Assembly (NCBI RefSeq): GCF_900090275.1
Contig: NZ_LT607755.1
Span: 1,550,001-1,614,000, forward strand
DNA from: Micromonospora zamorensis
Lineage (GTDB): Bacteria; Actinomycetota; Actinomycetes; Mycobacteriales; Micromonosporaceae
Reading direction: 5' to 3'
DNA length: 64,000 nt
The notes beneath the pieces are model-generated. The model saw nothing but the letters and a program-made list of their open reading frames with translations. It was not told the DNA's origin and made no database searches. The translations under genes and the position numbers were made by a program. Of the stretch, positions 7,798-16,319 are shown piece after piece. Position 1 is the first letter of the stretch; the number at the start of each line of letters is the position of its first letter.

Positions 7798-8784
7798 TCA
7801 GGGCCGGGTGCCCTGGCCGCCGGTGTGCGGCAGTCGCTCGGTGGGAATCACGCCGAGCCGGCCGGCCTGGAAGTCCTCGAATGCCTGGAGCAGCTCGTCC
7901 CGGGTGTTCATCACGAACGGGCCGTACTGTGCCACCGGCTCCCGGATCGGCTGGCCGCCCATGATGTAGAGGTCCAGCGCGGGGGTGTTGCTGTCCTGCG
8001 TGGTGTCGGCGCTGAACCGCAGCGCGTCACCAGGGCCGTGCACCGCGAGCTGGCCGGTACGCACCGGCCGCCGGTCGGTGCCGACCGTGCCACGACCACC
8101 CAGCACGTACACCAGGGCGTTGAAGTCGGGCTGCCAGGGCAGGTCGACCTGCGCCCCCGGCTGCACTGTGACGTGCGTGATGGTGATCGGGGTGAAGGTC
8201 GACCCCGGGCCCCGGTGCCCGGCGACCTCGCCGGCGATGACCCGGATCAGCGCACCGCCGTCGGGCGTGGTGAGCAGCGCCGACTCCCGACCACGGATGT
8301 CCTGGTAGCGGGGCGGGTTCATCTTGGCCGAGCGGGGCAGGTTGACCCAGAGCTGGGTGCCGTGGAACAGCCCGCCGCTCATCACCAGGTGCTCCGGCGG
8401 CGCCTCGATGTGCAGCAGCCCGCTGCCCGCCGTCATCCACTGCGTGTCGCCGTCGGTGATGGTGCCACCGCCGCCGTTCGAGTCCTGGTGGTCGAAGACC
8501 CCGTCGATGATGTAGGTGACGGTCTCGAAGCCGCGGTGCGGGTGCCAGGGGGTGCCCTTCGGCTCGCCCGGCGCGTAGTCGACCTCGCCCATCTGGTCGA
8601 GGTGGATGAACGGGTCCAGGTCGGTGGTCGACACCCCGGCGAAGGCGCGACGGACCGGGAAGCCCTCACCCTCGAAGCCGGTGGGCGCGGTGGTCACCTT
8701 GCGCACCGGGCGGAAGGTGGTGGACTCCTCCAGCCGGGGCAGGCGGGGAAGGACGAGGACGTTGTCAACGGTGATCGCGGGCAT
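7798..8784 (-). CDS. Pirin family protein
   Basis: 328 residues. The N-terminal cupin carries the metal-site block WHPHRGFETVTYIIDG and, later, GSGLLHIEAPP. These supply the three histidines and one glutamate that hold iron in pirins. The pirin C-terminal cupin follows. Bacterial pirins act as redox-linked regulators or quercetinase-like oxygenases. A Streptomyces homologue has been linked to control of central metabolism and oxidative stress. Follows the marR gene with a 9-base gap and a GGAG site, so the two form an operon. Confidence 0.92.
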   Translation of the reverse strand: MPAITVDNVLVLPRLPRLEESTTFRPVRKVTTAPTGFEGEGFPVRRAFAGVSTTDLDPFIHLDQMGEVDYAPGEPKGTPWHPHRGFETVTYIIDGVFDHQDSNGGGGTITDGDTQWMTAGSGLLHIEAPPEHLVMSGGLFHGTQLWVNLPRSAKMNPPRYQDIRGRESALLTTPDGGALIRVIAGEVAGHRGPGSTFTPITITHVTVQPGAQVDLPWQPDFNALVYVLGGRGTVGTDRRPVRTGQLAVHGPGDALRFSADTTQDSNTPALDLYIMGGQPIREPVAQYGPFVMNTRDELLQAFEDFQAGRLGVIPTERLPHTGGQGTRP

Positions 8785-8793
8785 CGAGGGCTC

Positions 8794-9282
8794 CTAGCTC
8801 GTGGCGTGGGTGGTCGAGCCGGCCCGGGACGCGCGCAGGCGGTCACCGATCCGGCCGAAGACCCGGGTGAGGCAGGCGACCTCGGCGTCGTCGAGGTCGT
8901 CCATCAGGTAGGTGCGCACCGACGCCAGATGGTGGGGTGCGGCATCCCGCAGGGCGAGCAGCCCGGCGGCGGTGAGGACCGCCTCGCTGCCGCGTCGGTC
9001 GTCCGGGCAGGGCTCCTTGCTGACCATGCCCCGGCGCTGCATGGAGGAGATCTGGTAGGTCAGGCGGCTGGGCGAGAAGATGAGCCGGCTGGCCAGCTCA
9101 CCCATCCGCAGCCGCTGCCCCGGTGCCTCCGAGAGCAGGACCAGCACGTGGTAGTCGGCGAAGCTGAGATCGCTCTCGGCGCGCAGGTCCTCTTCCAGCT
9201 GCGTGTAGAGACGCTGGCTGGCCTCGATGTAGGCGCGCCAGGCGGCCTCTCGGGTGCTGTCCAGGCTCTCGGTCATGCCCAT
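8794..9282 (-). CDS. MarR family transcriptional regulator
   Basis: 162 residues with an AAGGAG site 9 bases ahead of the ATG. Typical MarR layout: dimerisation helix, LSFADYHVLVLLSEAPGQRLRMGELAS, recognition helix FSPSRLTYQISSMQRRG, and a wing with DDRRGSEAVLT. The wing's DxRxxxxxLT is the family signature. First gene of the marR-pirin operon and likely its autoregulator. The AT-rich stretch just upstream (TTCAAAATTTAACTAG at 9298-9313) is the best operator candidate, being the only AT block for kilobases. Confidence 0.9.
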   Translation of the reverse strand: MGMTESLDSTREAAWRAYIEASQRLYTQLEEDLRAESDLSFADYHVLVLLSEAPGQRLRMGELASRLIFSPSRLTYQISSMQRRGMVSKEPCPDDRRGSEAVLTAAGLLALRDAAPHHLASVRTYLMDDLDDAEVACLTRVFGRIGDRLRASRAGSTTHATS

Positions 9283-9416
9283 GACGATAGCACTCCTTCA
9301 AAATTTAACTAGTGCCGCAAGGCGTCTCCTGGATCACGTTCTCGGCCGTGTGGGCACCCGGTTGTGCAGCTTTGAACGAAGTCGACGCTAAACCGGCGGC
9401 GCGGTGGTGACGTGAT

Positions 9417-9980
9417 GTGCCAGACTCCGGCCTCGTGGAACACGTGCAACTCACCGCCGCCGACCTGTTGCTGCGCCCCTGGCGGGACGAGGACGCCCCG
9501 GCGGTCCGCGACGCCCTGCGCGACCCGGCGATCGCCCAGTGGAACCCGCAGGGCGGCGACCCGATCGACGACGAGGTCGCGCTGCTCTGGGTTCGCCGCC
9601 GGGCCGACTGGTCCACCGGTGGCCATGTCTCGATGGCGGTGACCGCCGCGACCGACGGCGAACTGCTGGGATCGGTGTCACTGCACCACATCCGCGACGG
9701 AGACGCGTCCATCGGTTACTGGACGATGCCTGCGGCGCGAGGGCGTCAGGTTGCGGTGCGGGCCGTCGTCCGGCTCACCGACTGGGCGTTCACCGACCTG
9801 CGGCTGCACCGGGTGGAGCTGTGCCACGCGGTCGCCAACCCGGCCTCCTGCCGCGTCGCGGACCGGGCCGGCTACGCGGCCGAGGGGACGCTGCGCGAGT
9901 CGTACCGTTACGGCGACGGCCGCCGCTACGACGAGCACCTGCACGCCCGCCTGGCCACCGACCCTCAGATCACTCGTTGA
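9417..9980 (+). CDS. GNAT acetyltransferase, RimJ/RimL type
   Basis: 187 residues. The opening VQLTAADLLLRPWRDEDAPAV is the standard RimJ/RimL start. It is followed by IGYWTMPAARGRQVAVRAVV (acetyl-CoA loop, R-G-x-x-x-A), the VELCHAVANPASCRVADRAGY block and the end motif EGTLRESYRYGDGRRYDEHLHARL. Members acetylate protein N termini or small amines; the substrate is not deducible. No clear ribosome site precedes the GTG at 9417, so translation may be leaderless or start at the GTG at 9435. The last 11 bases overlap the end of the convergent FBP gene. Confidence 0.88.
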   Translation: MPDSGLVEHVQLTAADLLLRPWRDEDAPAVRDALRDPAIAQWNPQGGDPIDDEVALLWVRRRADWSTGGHVSMAVTAATDGELLGSVSLHHIRDGDASIGYWTMPAARGRQVAVRAVVRLTDWAFTDLRLHRVELCHAVANPASCRVADRAGYAAEGTLRESYRYGDGRRYDEHLHARLATDPQITR

Positions 9981-10458
9981 CCTTGCGCAGGAACGCCGCG
10001 AGGGCGGCCCGGACGTGGTCGATCCTCTCCGGCAGGGGCAGCGGGTCGGGCATCGGCGGCCCGGCGTGCTTCTTCTTCCGCACGTAGAGCGAGCAGGCCA
10101 GGTCGGAGCACATGTACGTGCCCACGGAGTCGCCCTGCCGCCCACCCGGCCCGGCCTTACGGGCGGTCATCAACGAGACGCCGTCGCCGAGGTGTGTGGT
10201 CAGGCAGAGCGAGCACATGCTGCGCCGCACGCGCCCGATCTGGTGCGTCGCCGCCCGCAGCGCCACGCCGACGAGCCTGCCGTCGGACTCGGCGAGCAGG
10301 TAGGCCCGCTGCGGTGCGGCCTGGTCCCGCCAGCCGAAGAAGTCGAGGTCGTCCCAGGGGCGCGTCCCGAGATCATTCGGTACGGCCATCCGCTTCGCCT
10401 CACCCTGGGTGCAGTTGACGAAGGATTTGCGGATGGCGGATTCGGTCGGCTCTAACAT
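9970..10458 (-). CDS. FBP-domain protein (EF-G-binding treble-clef zinc finger)
   Basis: 162 residues. The C-terminal half has the zinc ligands CSLC and, about 30 residues later, CSDLAC, giving the Cys4 treble clef of the FBP C-terminal family. That domain in FusB-type proteins binds elongation factor G and releases it from stalled or fusidic-acid-blocked ribosomes. Ends in a basic patch (RKKKHAG) followed by a helical tail. Actinobacterial versions are widespread and mostly housekeeping or intrinsic-resistance candidates. Divergent from a TetR gene, with a palindromic site between them, so the TetR protein probably controls it. Confidence 0.85.
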   Translation of the reverse strand: MLEPTESAIRKSFVNCTQGEAKRMAVPNDLGTRPWDDLDFFGWRDQAAPQRAYLLAESDGRLVGVALRAATHQIGRVRRSMCSLCLTTHLGDGVSLMTARKAGPGGRQGDSVGTYMCSDLACSLYVRKKKHAGPPMPDPLPLPERIDHVRAALAAFLRKVNE

Positions 10459-10466
10459 AGGTAGTA

Positions 10467-10483
10467 GCCTAGCTCTCCTAGGC
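10467..10483. promoter_or_regulatory. Candidate TetR operator
   Basis: Perfect inverted repeat GCCTAG-CTCTC-CTAGGC in the 60-base gap between the divergent FBP and TetR genes. A further half-site-like CTAGG occurs at 10499-10503. Placement 8 bases upstream of the FBP start codon suits repression. Confidence 0.6.
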
Positions 10484-10518
10484 AAACGATTATTGCGGCT
10501 AGGTTTGGGGTGTGGTGC

Positions 10519-11103
10519 ATGGCACGTGCAGGGGTTACCGCCGAGCGCCTGACCCTGGTCGCGGCCGACCTGGCCGACGAGGTGGGCGTGGAGAACGTGA
10601 CAGTTGCCGCGCTCGCACGCCACTTCGGGGTCAAGGACGCGAGCCTGTACTTCCACATCAGGAACGGGCGGGACCTGCGGGTCCGGATCGCCCTGCTGGC
10701 CCTGGCGGAGCTGGCCGACCGGGTGGCCGCCGCACTCGCCGGCCGGGCCGGCAAGGACGCGCTGGTGGCCTTCGCCAACGCCTACCGGGACTACGCGAGG
10801 CAGCACCCCGGTCGGTACGCCGCGATGCAGATCGACCTCGACCCGGAGACGGCCGCGGCGAGCGCCGGTGTCCGGCACGCCGAGATGACCCGGGCCATCC
10901 TGCGCGGCTACCGGCTCTCCGAGCCGGACCAGACCGACGCGGTACGGATGATGCACAGCACGTTCCACGGGTTCGTCAGCCTGGAGCAGACCGGCGGCTT
11001 CCGGCACACCCCGCGTCCGACGGACGACTCGTGGTCCCGGACGTTGGACGCCCTCGACGCCGTCCTGACCAACTGGCCGCCACGCTCAAGTGCCGCCGCG
11101 TGA
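10519..11103 (+). CDS. TetR/AcrR family regulator
   Basis: 194 residues. HTH at about 1-55: GVTAERLTLVAADLADEVGVENVTVAALARHFGVKDASLYFHIRNG. The C-terminal domain resembles the WHG type (MMHSTFHGFVSLEQTGGF). The ATG at 10519 is preferred over a GTG three codons upstream because alignment with relatives starts there. It likely represses itself and the divergent FBP gene through the palindrome. DUF1684 follows 18 bases downstream in the same direction and may be part of the regulon. Confidence 0.88.
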   Translation: MARAGVTAERLTLVAADLADEVGVENVTVAALARHFGVKDASLYFHIRNGRDLRVRIALLALAELADRVAAALAGRAGKDALVAFANAYRDYARQHPGRYAAMQIDLDPETAAASAGVRHAEMTRAILRGYRLSEPDQTDAVRMMHSTFHGFVSLEQTGGFRHTPRPTDDSWSRTLDALDAVLTNWPPRSSAAA

Positions 11104-11121
11104 CGGCATAGGCTCGGTGGC

Positions 11122-11709
11122 GTGGATGATCTGGAGCTGGCCGACTGGCGGGAGCGGGTCGCCCGGCTGTACCTGTCCGACGTCGACCTGACCGGGTTCC
11201 GGGCGGGGCGCGACGAACTCTTCGCGACCCACCCGCAGAGCCCGATCCCACCAGCGGAACGGGTCGGCTTCTCCGGGGTGCGCTATTTCCCGCCCAACCC
11301 CGACGCCGTGGTGGAGGCGCCGCTGCGGGCGGCCAGCGGAGAGCTGCGGATCGACACCGGCGGTCCGGACGGGGTGGTCGCGTACCGACGGGTCGCGGTG
11401 GCCGAGACACCGTGGGGGCCGCTGACCCTGTGGTGGATCGAGGCGTACGGCGGCGGGCTGTTCGTGCCGCTACGGGACGGCACCTGCGGGCGGGACACCT
11501 ACGGGGGAGGCCGCTATCTCACCGACACGGTGAAGGGCACCTTCGGCCGGGGCGTCGAGCTGCTGCCCGGCGACCGCGTCCGGTTGGACGGCAACTACCT
11601 CTACAACCCGAGCTGTGCCTACGACGACCGCTGGGCCTGCCCACTGGCACCGCCGGAGAACCGCGTCGAGGTCGACATCCACGCCGGCGAGTTGACGTAC
11701 CACGACTGA
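11122..11709 (+). CDS. DUF1684 domain protein
   Basis: 195 residues, start GTG. Contains the family blocks DWRERVARLYL, FRAGRDELFATHPQSPIP, the FVPLRDGTCGRDTYGGGRYL motif and a C-terminal LDGNYLYNPSCAYDDRWACPLAPPENR with paired cysteines. The last block is the most conserved part of DUF1684. The biochemical role of the family is unknown. Soluble, no signal peptide. Cotranscription with the tetR gene is likely from the 18-base gap. Confidence 0.9.
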   Translation: MDDLELADWRERVARLYLSDVDLTGFRAGRDELFATHPQSPIPPAERVGFSGVRYFPPNPDAVVEAPLRAASGELRIDTGGPDGVVAYRRVAVAETPWGPLTLWWIEAYGGGLFVPLRDGTCGRDTYGGGRYLTDTVKGTFGRGVELLPGDRVRLDGNYLYNPSCAYDDRWACPLAPPENRVEVDIHAGELTYHD

Positions 11710-11710
11710 A

Positions 11711-11742
11711 CGGCCGCCCCGGCGTACTGCCGGGACGGCCGG
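11711..11742. terminator. Bidirectional hairpin terminator
   Basis: CGGCCGCCCCGGC ... GCCGGGACGGCCG folds around a GTACT loop with one internal mismatch. It begins right after the DUF1684 stop and precedes the convergent stress-protein stop. Confidence 0.7.
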
Positions 11743-11753
11743 TCGATCGTCGC

Positions 11754-12341
11754 TCAGCGGTTGTTCGCGGCCGGGTTGGGCATCTGCATCCGGCCCAGCA
11801 ACTGGCGGGCCTGGTCGGCGAACTGCGCGTCGACCGTCACCGCGTACTGGCCGGCCCGCAGTGAGCTGGCCGAGGTGAAGTCGCGCTGCCCGCCCGTCAT
11901 CGCGTGTGCGACAGCGCCGAACACGGCGCCCCAGATCGCACCGATGACCAGCCCGACCAGGATCACCGCCAGCCAGTTGCCGACGGTGAAGATGCCGAAC
12001 AGCAGGCCGATGAAGAGACCGAACCAGGCACCGGTGCCGGCGCCGAGCAGGCCGGCGCGGCCGGTGGTCATCCGCCCGAGCACCGACTCCACCAGGGTGA
12101 GGTTGGTGCCGACGATGGCGCTGTGCTCCACCGGGAACCGGTTGTCGGCCAGATAGTCGACGACCCGCTGTGCGGCCGGATAGTCCGGGTACGAGCCGAT
12201 AGTCACGGTTGGCGGTCCGGCCTGCGGCCCGTGACCGTCACCGGCCGGTGTCGCCAAACGGCCGGCCGGCCCGGATGGAAGCAGGTCGCCACCCTGTGCG
12301 CCGGGCCGCCATGCGGCGGTCGGCCCCGAAGCTGACGTCAT
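11754..12341 (-). CDS. General stress protein 17M-like membrane protein
   Basis: 195 residues. About 45 disordered residues come first, then VTIGSYPDYPAAQRVVDYLAD, the YflT/17M-type fold that recurs in proteins of the SigB stress regulon in Bacillus. A glycine-rich two-helix membrane hairpin follows (about 100-150). The C terminus carries the SLRAGQYAVTVDA strand. The ATG at 12341 is chosen because GAGGGGGG lies 6 bases ahead; the ATG six bases further upstream abuts that site. Divergent from the GH15 gene with only 65 bases between starts. Confidence 0.8.
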   Translation of the reverse strand: MTSASGPTAAWRPGAQGGDLLPSGPAGRLATPAGDGHGPQAGPPTVTIGSYPDYPAAQRVVDYLADNRFPVEHSAIVGTNLTLVESVLGRMTTGRAGLLGAGTGAWFGLFIGLLFGIFTVGNWLAVILVGLVIGAIWGAVFGAVAHAMTGGQRDFTSASSLRAGQYAVTVDAQFADQARQLLGRMQMPNPAANNR

Positions 12342-12406
12342 GAGCATCCCCCCTCGTCAGCTTCCCGGGTTCCCGCCCATGCCGAGCGGTAACGCCAGCC
12401 AGCACG

Positions 12407-14296
12407 GTGAGTGCCGTGCCCGAACGGGAGGAGTGTGCGCGGGCGGCCCGGGTAGCCAGTCAGGTGGAGAGCGGACAGATCAGTGACTACGGGTTCCTCG
12501 CCGACGGCCGCAGCGCGGCGCTGGTCGACGCCGCGGGCTCGGTGAACTGGTGGTGCCCGGGCCGGTTCGACGCCCCGTCGGTGTTCGGGCGGCTGCTCGA
12601 CGACGACGCGGGGCACTGGTCGATCCGACCGGAGGCCGACTTCACTGTCGAACGCAGCTACCTGGAGGACACCCTGGTGCTGCGGACCGTCTTCCGCACC
12701 GCGCAGGGGGAGGTCGCGCTCACCGACGCGCTCGCCTTCGAGCCCGGCTCGCGAGGGCACGACATCGGGATGCACCCGCCACAGGTGCTGGTCCGCAGCG
12801 TGCAGGGACTCTCCGGTGCGGTGCCGATGCGGGTGCACTACCGGCCGCGCTTCGAGTACGGGCGCACCATCGCATACCTGGTCGAGCGGGAGGACATGCT
12901 CGAGGCCATCGCCGGGGCCGCGCGGCTCACGTTCCGCGGCAGCGTGCGGTTGACGTGCGGCGACGATGGCGATGCCGCAGCGACGTTCACCGTCCGCGCC
13001 GGCACGACCCACAACTTCACACTCGGGTACGCCCCGACCTACGACGCCCCACTGCCGGAGGTGCCGGACGCCGACCAGACGATCGCCGACACCGTCGCCG
13101 GCTGGCGGTCCTGGGCTGCCGAGCACGACTACCAGGGCCTCTACGCCGAGGAGGTGCGGCGCAGCGGGCTGGTGGTGCAGGGCATGACGTACCGACCCAG
13201 CGGCGCGGTGGTGGCCTCGGTGACCACCTCGCTGCCGGAGAAGCTCGGCGGGGACCGCAACTACGACTACCGCTACGTCTGGGTGCGCGACTTCAGCCAC
13301 ACCCTGCGGGCGTTGTGGCGGTCGGCGTGCTTCGACGAGGTGCGGCGGCAGTTCGCCTGGTTGGGCCGGGCGATGGGCCGGGTCAGCGACCAGCCGGTGC
13401 CCATCATGTACGGGGTCCTGGGGGAGCGGGACCTCACCGAGCATCGGCTGGACCAGCTCGGCGGTTACCGCGACAGCCCGCCGGTGGTGACCGGCAACGA
13501 CGCGTGGCGGCAGCGGCAGAACGACATCTACGGCGCGGCCATGGACGCCGCCTGGCTGATGCGGGACCAGCTGGAGCCGTTCGACAGGGACGTCTACCAC
13601 CTGCTCCGGGTGCTCGCCGATCAGGCCGAGCAGGACTGGAAACAGCCGGACGCGGGGATGTGGGAGGAGCGTGGAGTGCAACACCACCACGTGTCCTCCA
13701 AGGTGGAGTGCTGGGTCGCACTGGACCGGGCGGTCCGCTTCGGCGATCAACTCGGCGGCCCGCAGGACCTGGCCCGCTGGACGGCGGCCCGGGACGAGGT
13801 GCGCGCGGCGATCCTCGAGCGGGGGTGGAGCGACCGGCTCCAGTCGTACACCGGGATTTTCGATTCCGACGAGCTGGACGCGTCGGTGCTGGTGATGCCG
13901 CTGGTGGGTTTTCTGCGAGCCGATGACCCGCGGATGCGCTCGACGGTCCGCGCGGTGGAGCGGCGGCTGTCGCACGACGGCCTGCTGCGGCGCTGGGACG
14001 GCGACCCGGCGGGCTTCGTCATCTGTTCGTTCTGGTTGGTGAGTTGCCTGGCGTTGGCCGGTGAGCGGGACCGGGCGCACGCGTTGTTCCGCGATCTGGC
14101 TGGTCGGGTCAACGACCTGGGCCTGTTCGCCGAGCAGATCGACCAGCAGACCGGGGAGCAGTTGGGCAACTTCCCGCAGGCGTTCTCACACATCGGCCTG
14201 ATCAATGCCGCCGGTGTGCTCACCGACGTCGAGCAGGACCCGACGTTGCGTGAGTGCGGGATGCCCCCGGCGCATTTCACCCCGCCGCGTCGCTGA
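12407..14296 (+). CDS. Glycoside hydrolase family 15 (glucoamylase/trehalase type)
   Basis: 629 residues. The N-terminal beta-sandwich begins with ISDYGFLADGRSAALVDAAGSVNWWC. The (alpha/alpha)6 catalytic barrel from about 260 carries DRNYDYRYVWVRDFSHTLRAL, the acid Glu in GMWEERG and the base Glu in LFAEQIDQQTGEQLGNFPQAFSH, ending in IGLINAA. Actinobacterial members of this length include trehalases and glucoamylase-like enzymes acting in the cytoplasm on alpha-glucosidic bonds; the substrate is not settled by sequence. Start GTG; a GTG at 12464 is an alternative just ahead of the conserved domain. Confidence 0.9.
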   Translation: MSAVPEREECARAARVASQVESGQISDYGFLADGRSAALVDAAGSVNWWCPGRFDAPSVFGRLLDDDAGHWSIRPEADFTVERSYLEDTLVLRTVFRTAQGEVALTDALAFEPGSRGHDIGMHPPQVLVRSVQGLSGAVPMRVHYRPRFEYGRTIAYLVEREDMLEAIAGAARLTFRGSVRLTCGDDGDAAATFTVRAGTTHNFTLGYAPTYDAPLPEVPDADQTIADTVAGWRSWAAEHDYQGLYAEEVRRSGLVVQGMTYRPSGAVVASVTTSLPEKLGGDRNYDYRYVWVRDFSHTLRALWRSACFDEVRRQFAWLGRAMGRVSDQPVPIMYGVLGERDLTEHRLDQLGGYRDSPPVVTGNDAWRQRQNDIYGAAMDAAWLMRDQLEPFDRDVYHLLRVLADQAEQDWKQPDAGMWEERGVQHHHVSSKVECWVALDRAVRFGDQLGGPQDLARWTAARDEVRAAILERGWSDRLQSYTGIFDSDELDASVLVMPLVGFLRADDPRMRSTVRAVERRLSHDGLLRRWDGDPAGFVICSFWLVSCLALAGERDRAHALFRDLAGRVNDLGLFAEQIDQQTGEQLGNFPQAFSHIGLINAAGVLTDVEQDPTLRECGMPPAHFTPPRR

Positions 14297-14387
14297 CCCG
14301 TACTTTCGTCAAAGCTTGGCCAGTTTCGATGCGTTCACGCAGTCGCGTCCCCGGGCGGGCGGCCGGGGCACGGGGGAGAATGCCTGC

Positions 14388-14888
14388 ATGCGGTTGGTGC
14401 TCACGGCGGACACCCACGTACCGAAGCGGGCCCGGGACCTTCCCGGGCCGCTCTGGGCGGCGATCGAGGCGGCGGACGTGGTCGTGCACGCCGGTGACTG
14501 GGTGGACGAGGCGTTGCTGGACGCGATGACCGCGCGGTCGCGCCGGCTGATCGGGGTGTACGGCAACAACGACGGGCCGGCGCTGCGCGCCCGGCTGCCG
14601 GAGGTGGCCCGGGTCGAACTCGACGGCCTGCGCGTCGCAGTGGTGCACGAGACCGGGCAACGGACCGGTCGCGAGAAGCGGTGTGCGGCCCGGTTCCCCG
14701 ATGTCGACCTCCTGGTCTTCGGGCACTCCCACATTCCGTGGGACACCGAGGCGCCCGGCGGGCTGCGGCTGCTCAACCCCGGCTCACCCACCGACCGGCG
14801 CTCGCAACCGCACGCCACCTACCTCAGTGCCACCATCAGTGCCGGCCACCTGGCCGAGGTGGAGCTGCACCGGCTGACCCGCGGCTGA
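14388..14888 (+). CDS. YfcE/MJ0936-type metallophosphoesterase
   Basis: 166 residues, GGGGGAG site 9 bases before the ATG. All metal-site motifs are present: TADTHVPK (D-x-H), VVHAGDWV (GD), GVYGNND (GNxD), VVHETGQ and FGHSHIPWD (GHxH). Such small enzymes hydrolyse phosphodiesters in vitro; physiological substrates are unknown. Monocistronic; a long palindromic repeat follows the stop. Confidence 0.92.
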   Translation: MRLVLTADTHVPKRARDLPGPLWAAIEAADVVVHAGDWVDEALLDAMTARSRRLIGVYGNNDGPALRARLPEVARVELDGLRVAVVHETGQRTGREKRCAARFPDVDLLVFGHSHIPWDTEAPGGLRLLNPGSPTDRRSQPHATYLSATISAGHLAEVELHRLTRG

Positions 14889-14915
14889 CCGCCGGCCACG
14901 GTGCTGGTCCGGGAC

Positions 14916-14992
14916 GTGATCGACTCCGCTTCCCTGATCTCGCGGTGTCCAGGACTCGCGGACACGCCATGGTCGCGGAAGCGGAGTCGACC
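14916..14992. repeat. Dispersed palindromic repeat, copy A
   Basis: Perfect 14-base arms TCGACTCCGCTTCC (14920-14933) and GGAAGCGGAGTCGA (14977-14990). An inner pair, GTGTCC and GGACAC, flanks the centre. It shares the TGATCGACTC-type arm end and the internal G-G-T-G-T-C-C motif with copies near 45.3 and 63.4 kb. Lies between convergent stops of the phosphoesterase and DUF3072 genes, so it can terminate both. Confidence 0.8.
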
Positions 14993-14997
14993 AGTGA

Positions 14998-15213
14998 CTA
15001 CTGGCCCCGGCCCGTCTCGGCCTGGAGCTCGTCGATGCGCTTGGACGCCTCGGCCTTGGTCAGGTCGTCCGGAAGATCCGCGTTGGCCTCGCGGGCCAGC
15101 GTGTTCAGGTAGGACTCCTGAGCCGCAGTGGGCGGCTCGTCACCGGTGACCCATTCGTCCGGGTCCTTGATCGCGGCATTCTGGTCGGCCTGCTCGTTGC
15201 GGCGGTCCGTCAT
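14998..15213 (-). CDS. DUF3072 domain protein
   Basis: 71 residues, acidic and helical. Core motif PDEWVTGDEPPTAAQESYLN, then LAREANADLPDDLTKAEASKRIDEL, which is the whole DUF3072 domain. The ATG at 15213 has an AAAGGA site 8-9 bases upstream; two ATGs 6 and 9 bases further upstream overlap that site. Role unknown. Divergent from the FAD oxidoreductase gene with an 85-base gap. Confidence 0.88.
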   Translation of the reverse strand: MTDRRNEQADQNAAIKDPDEWVTGDEPPTAAQESYLNTLAREANADLPDDLTKAEASKRIDELQAETGRGQ

Positions 15214-15298
15214 TGTCATCATCCTTTCTTCGAACAGGTGTGCCAGTACCCTCGTCGTCGGTGGTTCATGCGCCACCGCCGCCACCTACGATCACCGG

Positions 15299-16258
15299 AT
15301 GAGTGTGGACCGAACGCGAGTGGTGGTGGTCGGAGCGGGCATCGCCGGGGTGGCCTGTGCGGTCGAGCTGACCCGGGCCGGGGTGCCGGTGCAGGTCCGG
15401 GAGCGAGGCCACGTCCGTGGCGGCCGGATGGCCAGCAAGCGCTTCGAGGGCCGGCCCGCGGACATCGGCGCCGCGTACTTCACCGCCAGCGACCCGGACT
15501 TCGCCGAGCTGGTCGAGCAGTGGCGCGCCGCCGGGCTGGTCCGCGAATGGACCGACACGTTCCAGGCCTACGACCGGGCCGGCCGCCAGGAGGTGCCCGG
15601 GCCGATGCGCTTCGCCGCCCCGCGTGGGCTGCGCTCCCTGGTCGAACACCTGGCCGGCGAGGTGCCGGTCACCGTCGACAGGCTGGTGCTCACAGTGGAG
15701 CCCGGGCCGACAGTGGACGGCGAGTCGTGCGCGGCGGTCGCCCTGGCCATGCCGGGCCCGCAGGCCGCCCTGCTGCTCGACCCGGCCCTGACGGCCGCCA
15801 CCCAGCTCGTGCAGTCGCAACGCTGGTCGCCGACGCTGGCCGCGGTGCTGCGGTTCCCGACCCGCCGCTGGCCGGACTTCCGGGGCGCGTTCGTCAACGA
15901 CCACCCGGTCCTCAACCTCGTCTGCGACGACGGCGACCGACGCGGCGACGGCGCGCCGGTGCTCGTCGCGCACACCGTGCCGGAGTTCGCCGCCGGGCAT
16001 CTGGCCCAACCCACCGGGGCCGGCCCGGCCATCGAGCAGGCCGTCCGGGACCTGCTGGGACTGCCCGAGCGGGCCGCCCACGTGCACGTGCACCGCTGGA
16101 CGTACGCGAAGCCGACCAGCGACGCCGGCGGCGACACCTACCACCTGGACCCCGACGGGATCGGTCTGGCCGGCGACGCGTTCGGCAAGCCCCGGGTGCA
16201 GAGCGCCTGGCGCTCTGGCCGGGACCTCGGCCGTGCCCTGGTCGCCCGCCTGACCTGA
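15299..16258 (+). CDS. FAD-dependent oxidoreductase, renalase-like
   Basis: 319 residues. The N-terminal Rossmann fold VVVVGAGIAGVACAVELTRAG has the GxGxxG dinucleotide signature. It is followed by the RGGRMASKRF segment and ADIGAAYFTA, the arginine/glycine pattern of the renalase/amine-oxidase group. The C-terminal FAD-contact region is GIGLAGDAFGKPRVQSAWRSG. Probably oxidises dihydronicotinamide isomers or amines in the cytoplasm; the substrate is inferred from the family only. Confidence 0.88.
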   Translation: MSVDRTRVVVVGAGIAGVACAVELTRAGVPVQVRERGHVRGGRMASKRFEGRPADIGAAYFTASDPDFAELVEQWRAAGLVREWTDTFQAYDRAGRQEVPGPMRFAAPRGLRSLVEHLAGEVPVTVDRLVLTVEPGPTVDGESCAAVALAMPGPQAALLLDPALTAATQLVQSQRWSPTLAAVLRFPTRRWPDFRGAFVNDHPVLNLVCDDGDRRGDGAPVLVAHTVPEFAAGHLAQPTGAGPAIEQAVRDLLGLPERAAHVHVHRWTYAKPTSDAGGDTYHLDPDGIGLAGDAFGKPRVQSAWRSGRDLGRALVARLT

Positions 16259-16319
16259 GCGGCGTGCCCGGGCCCCGGAGCCGCTGTCGTAGACCTGGCC
16301 CCGGGGCGTTGACGCAGGG

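Noticed and set aside
12338..14080. Long minus-strand frame of about 580 codons over the GH15 gene.
   Set aside because: High-GC shadow of the GH15 frame; composition is Arg/Pro/His-rich and no motif is recognisable.
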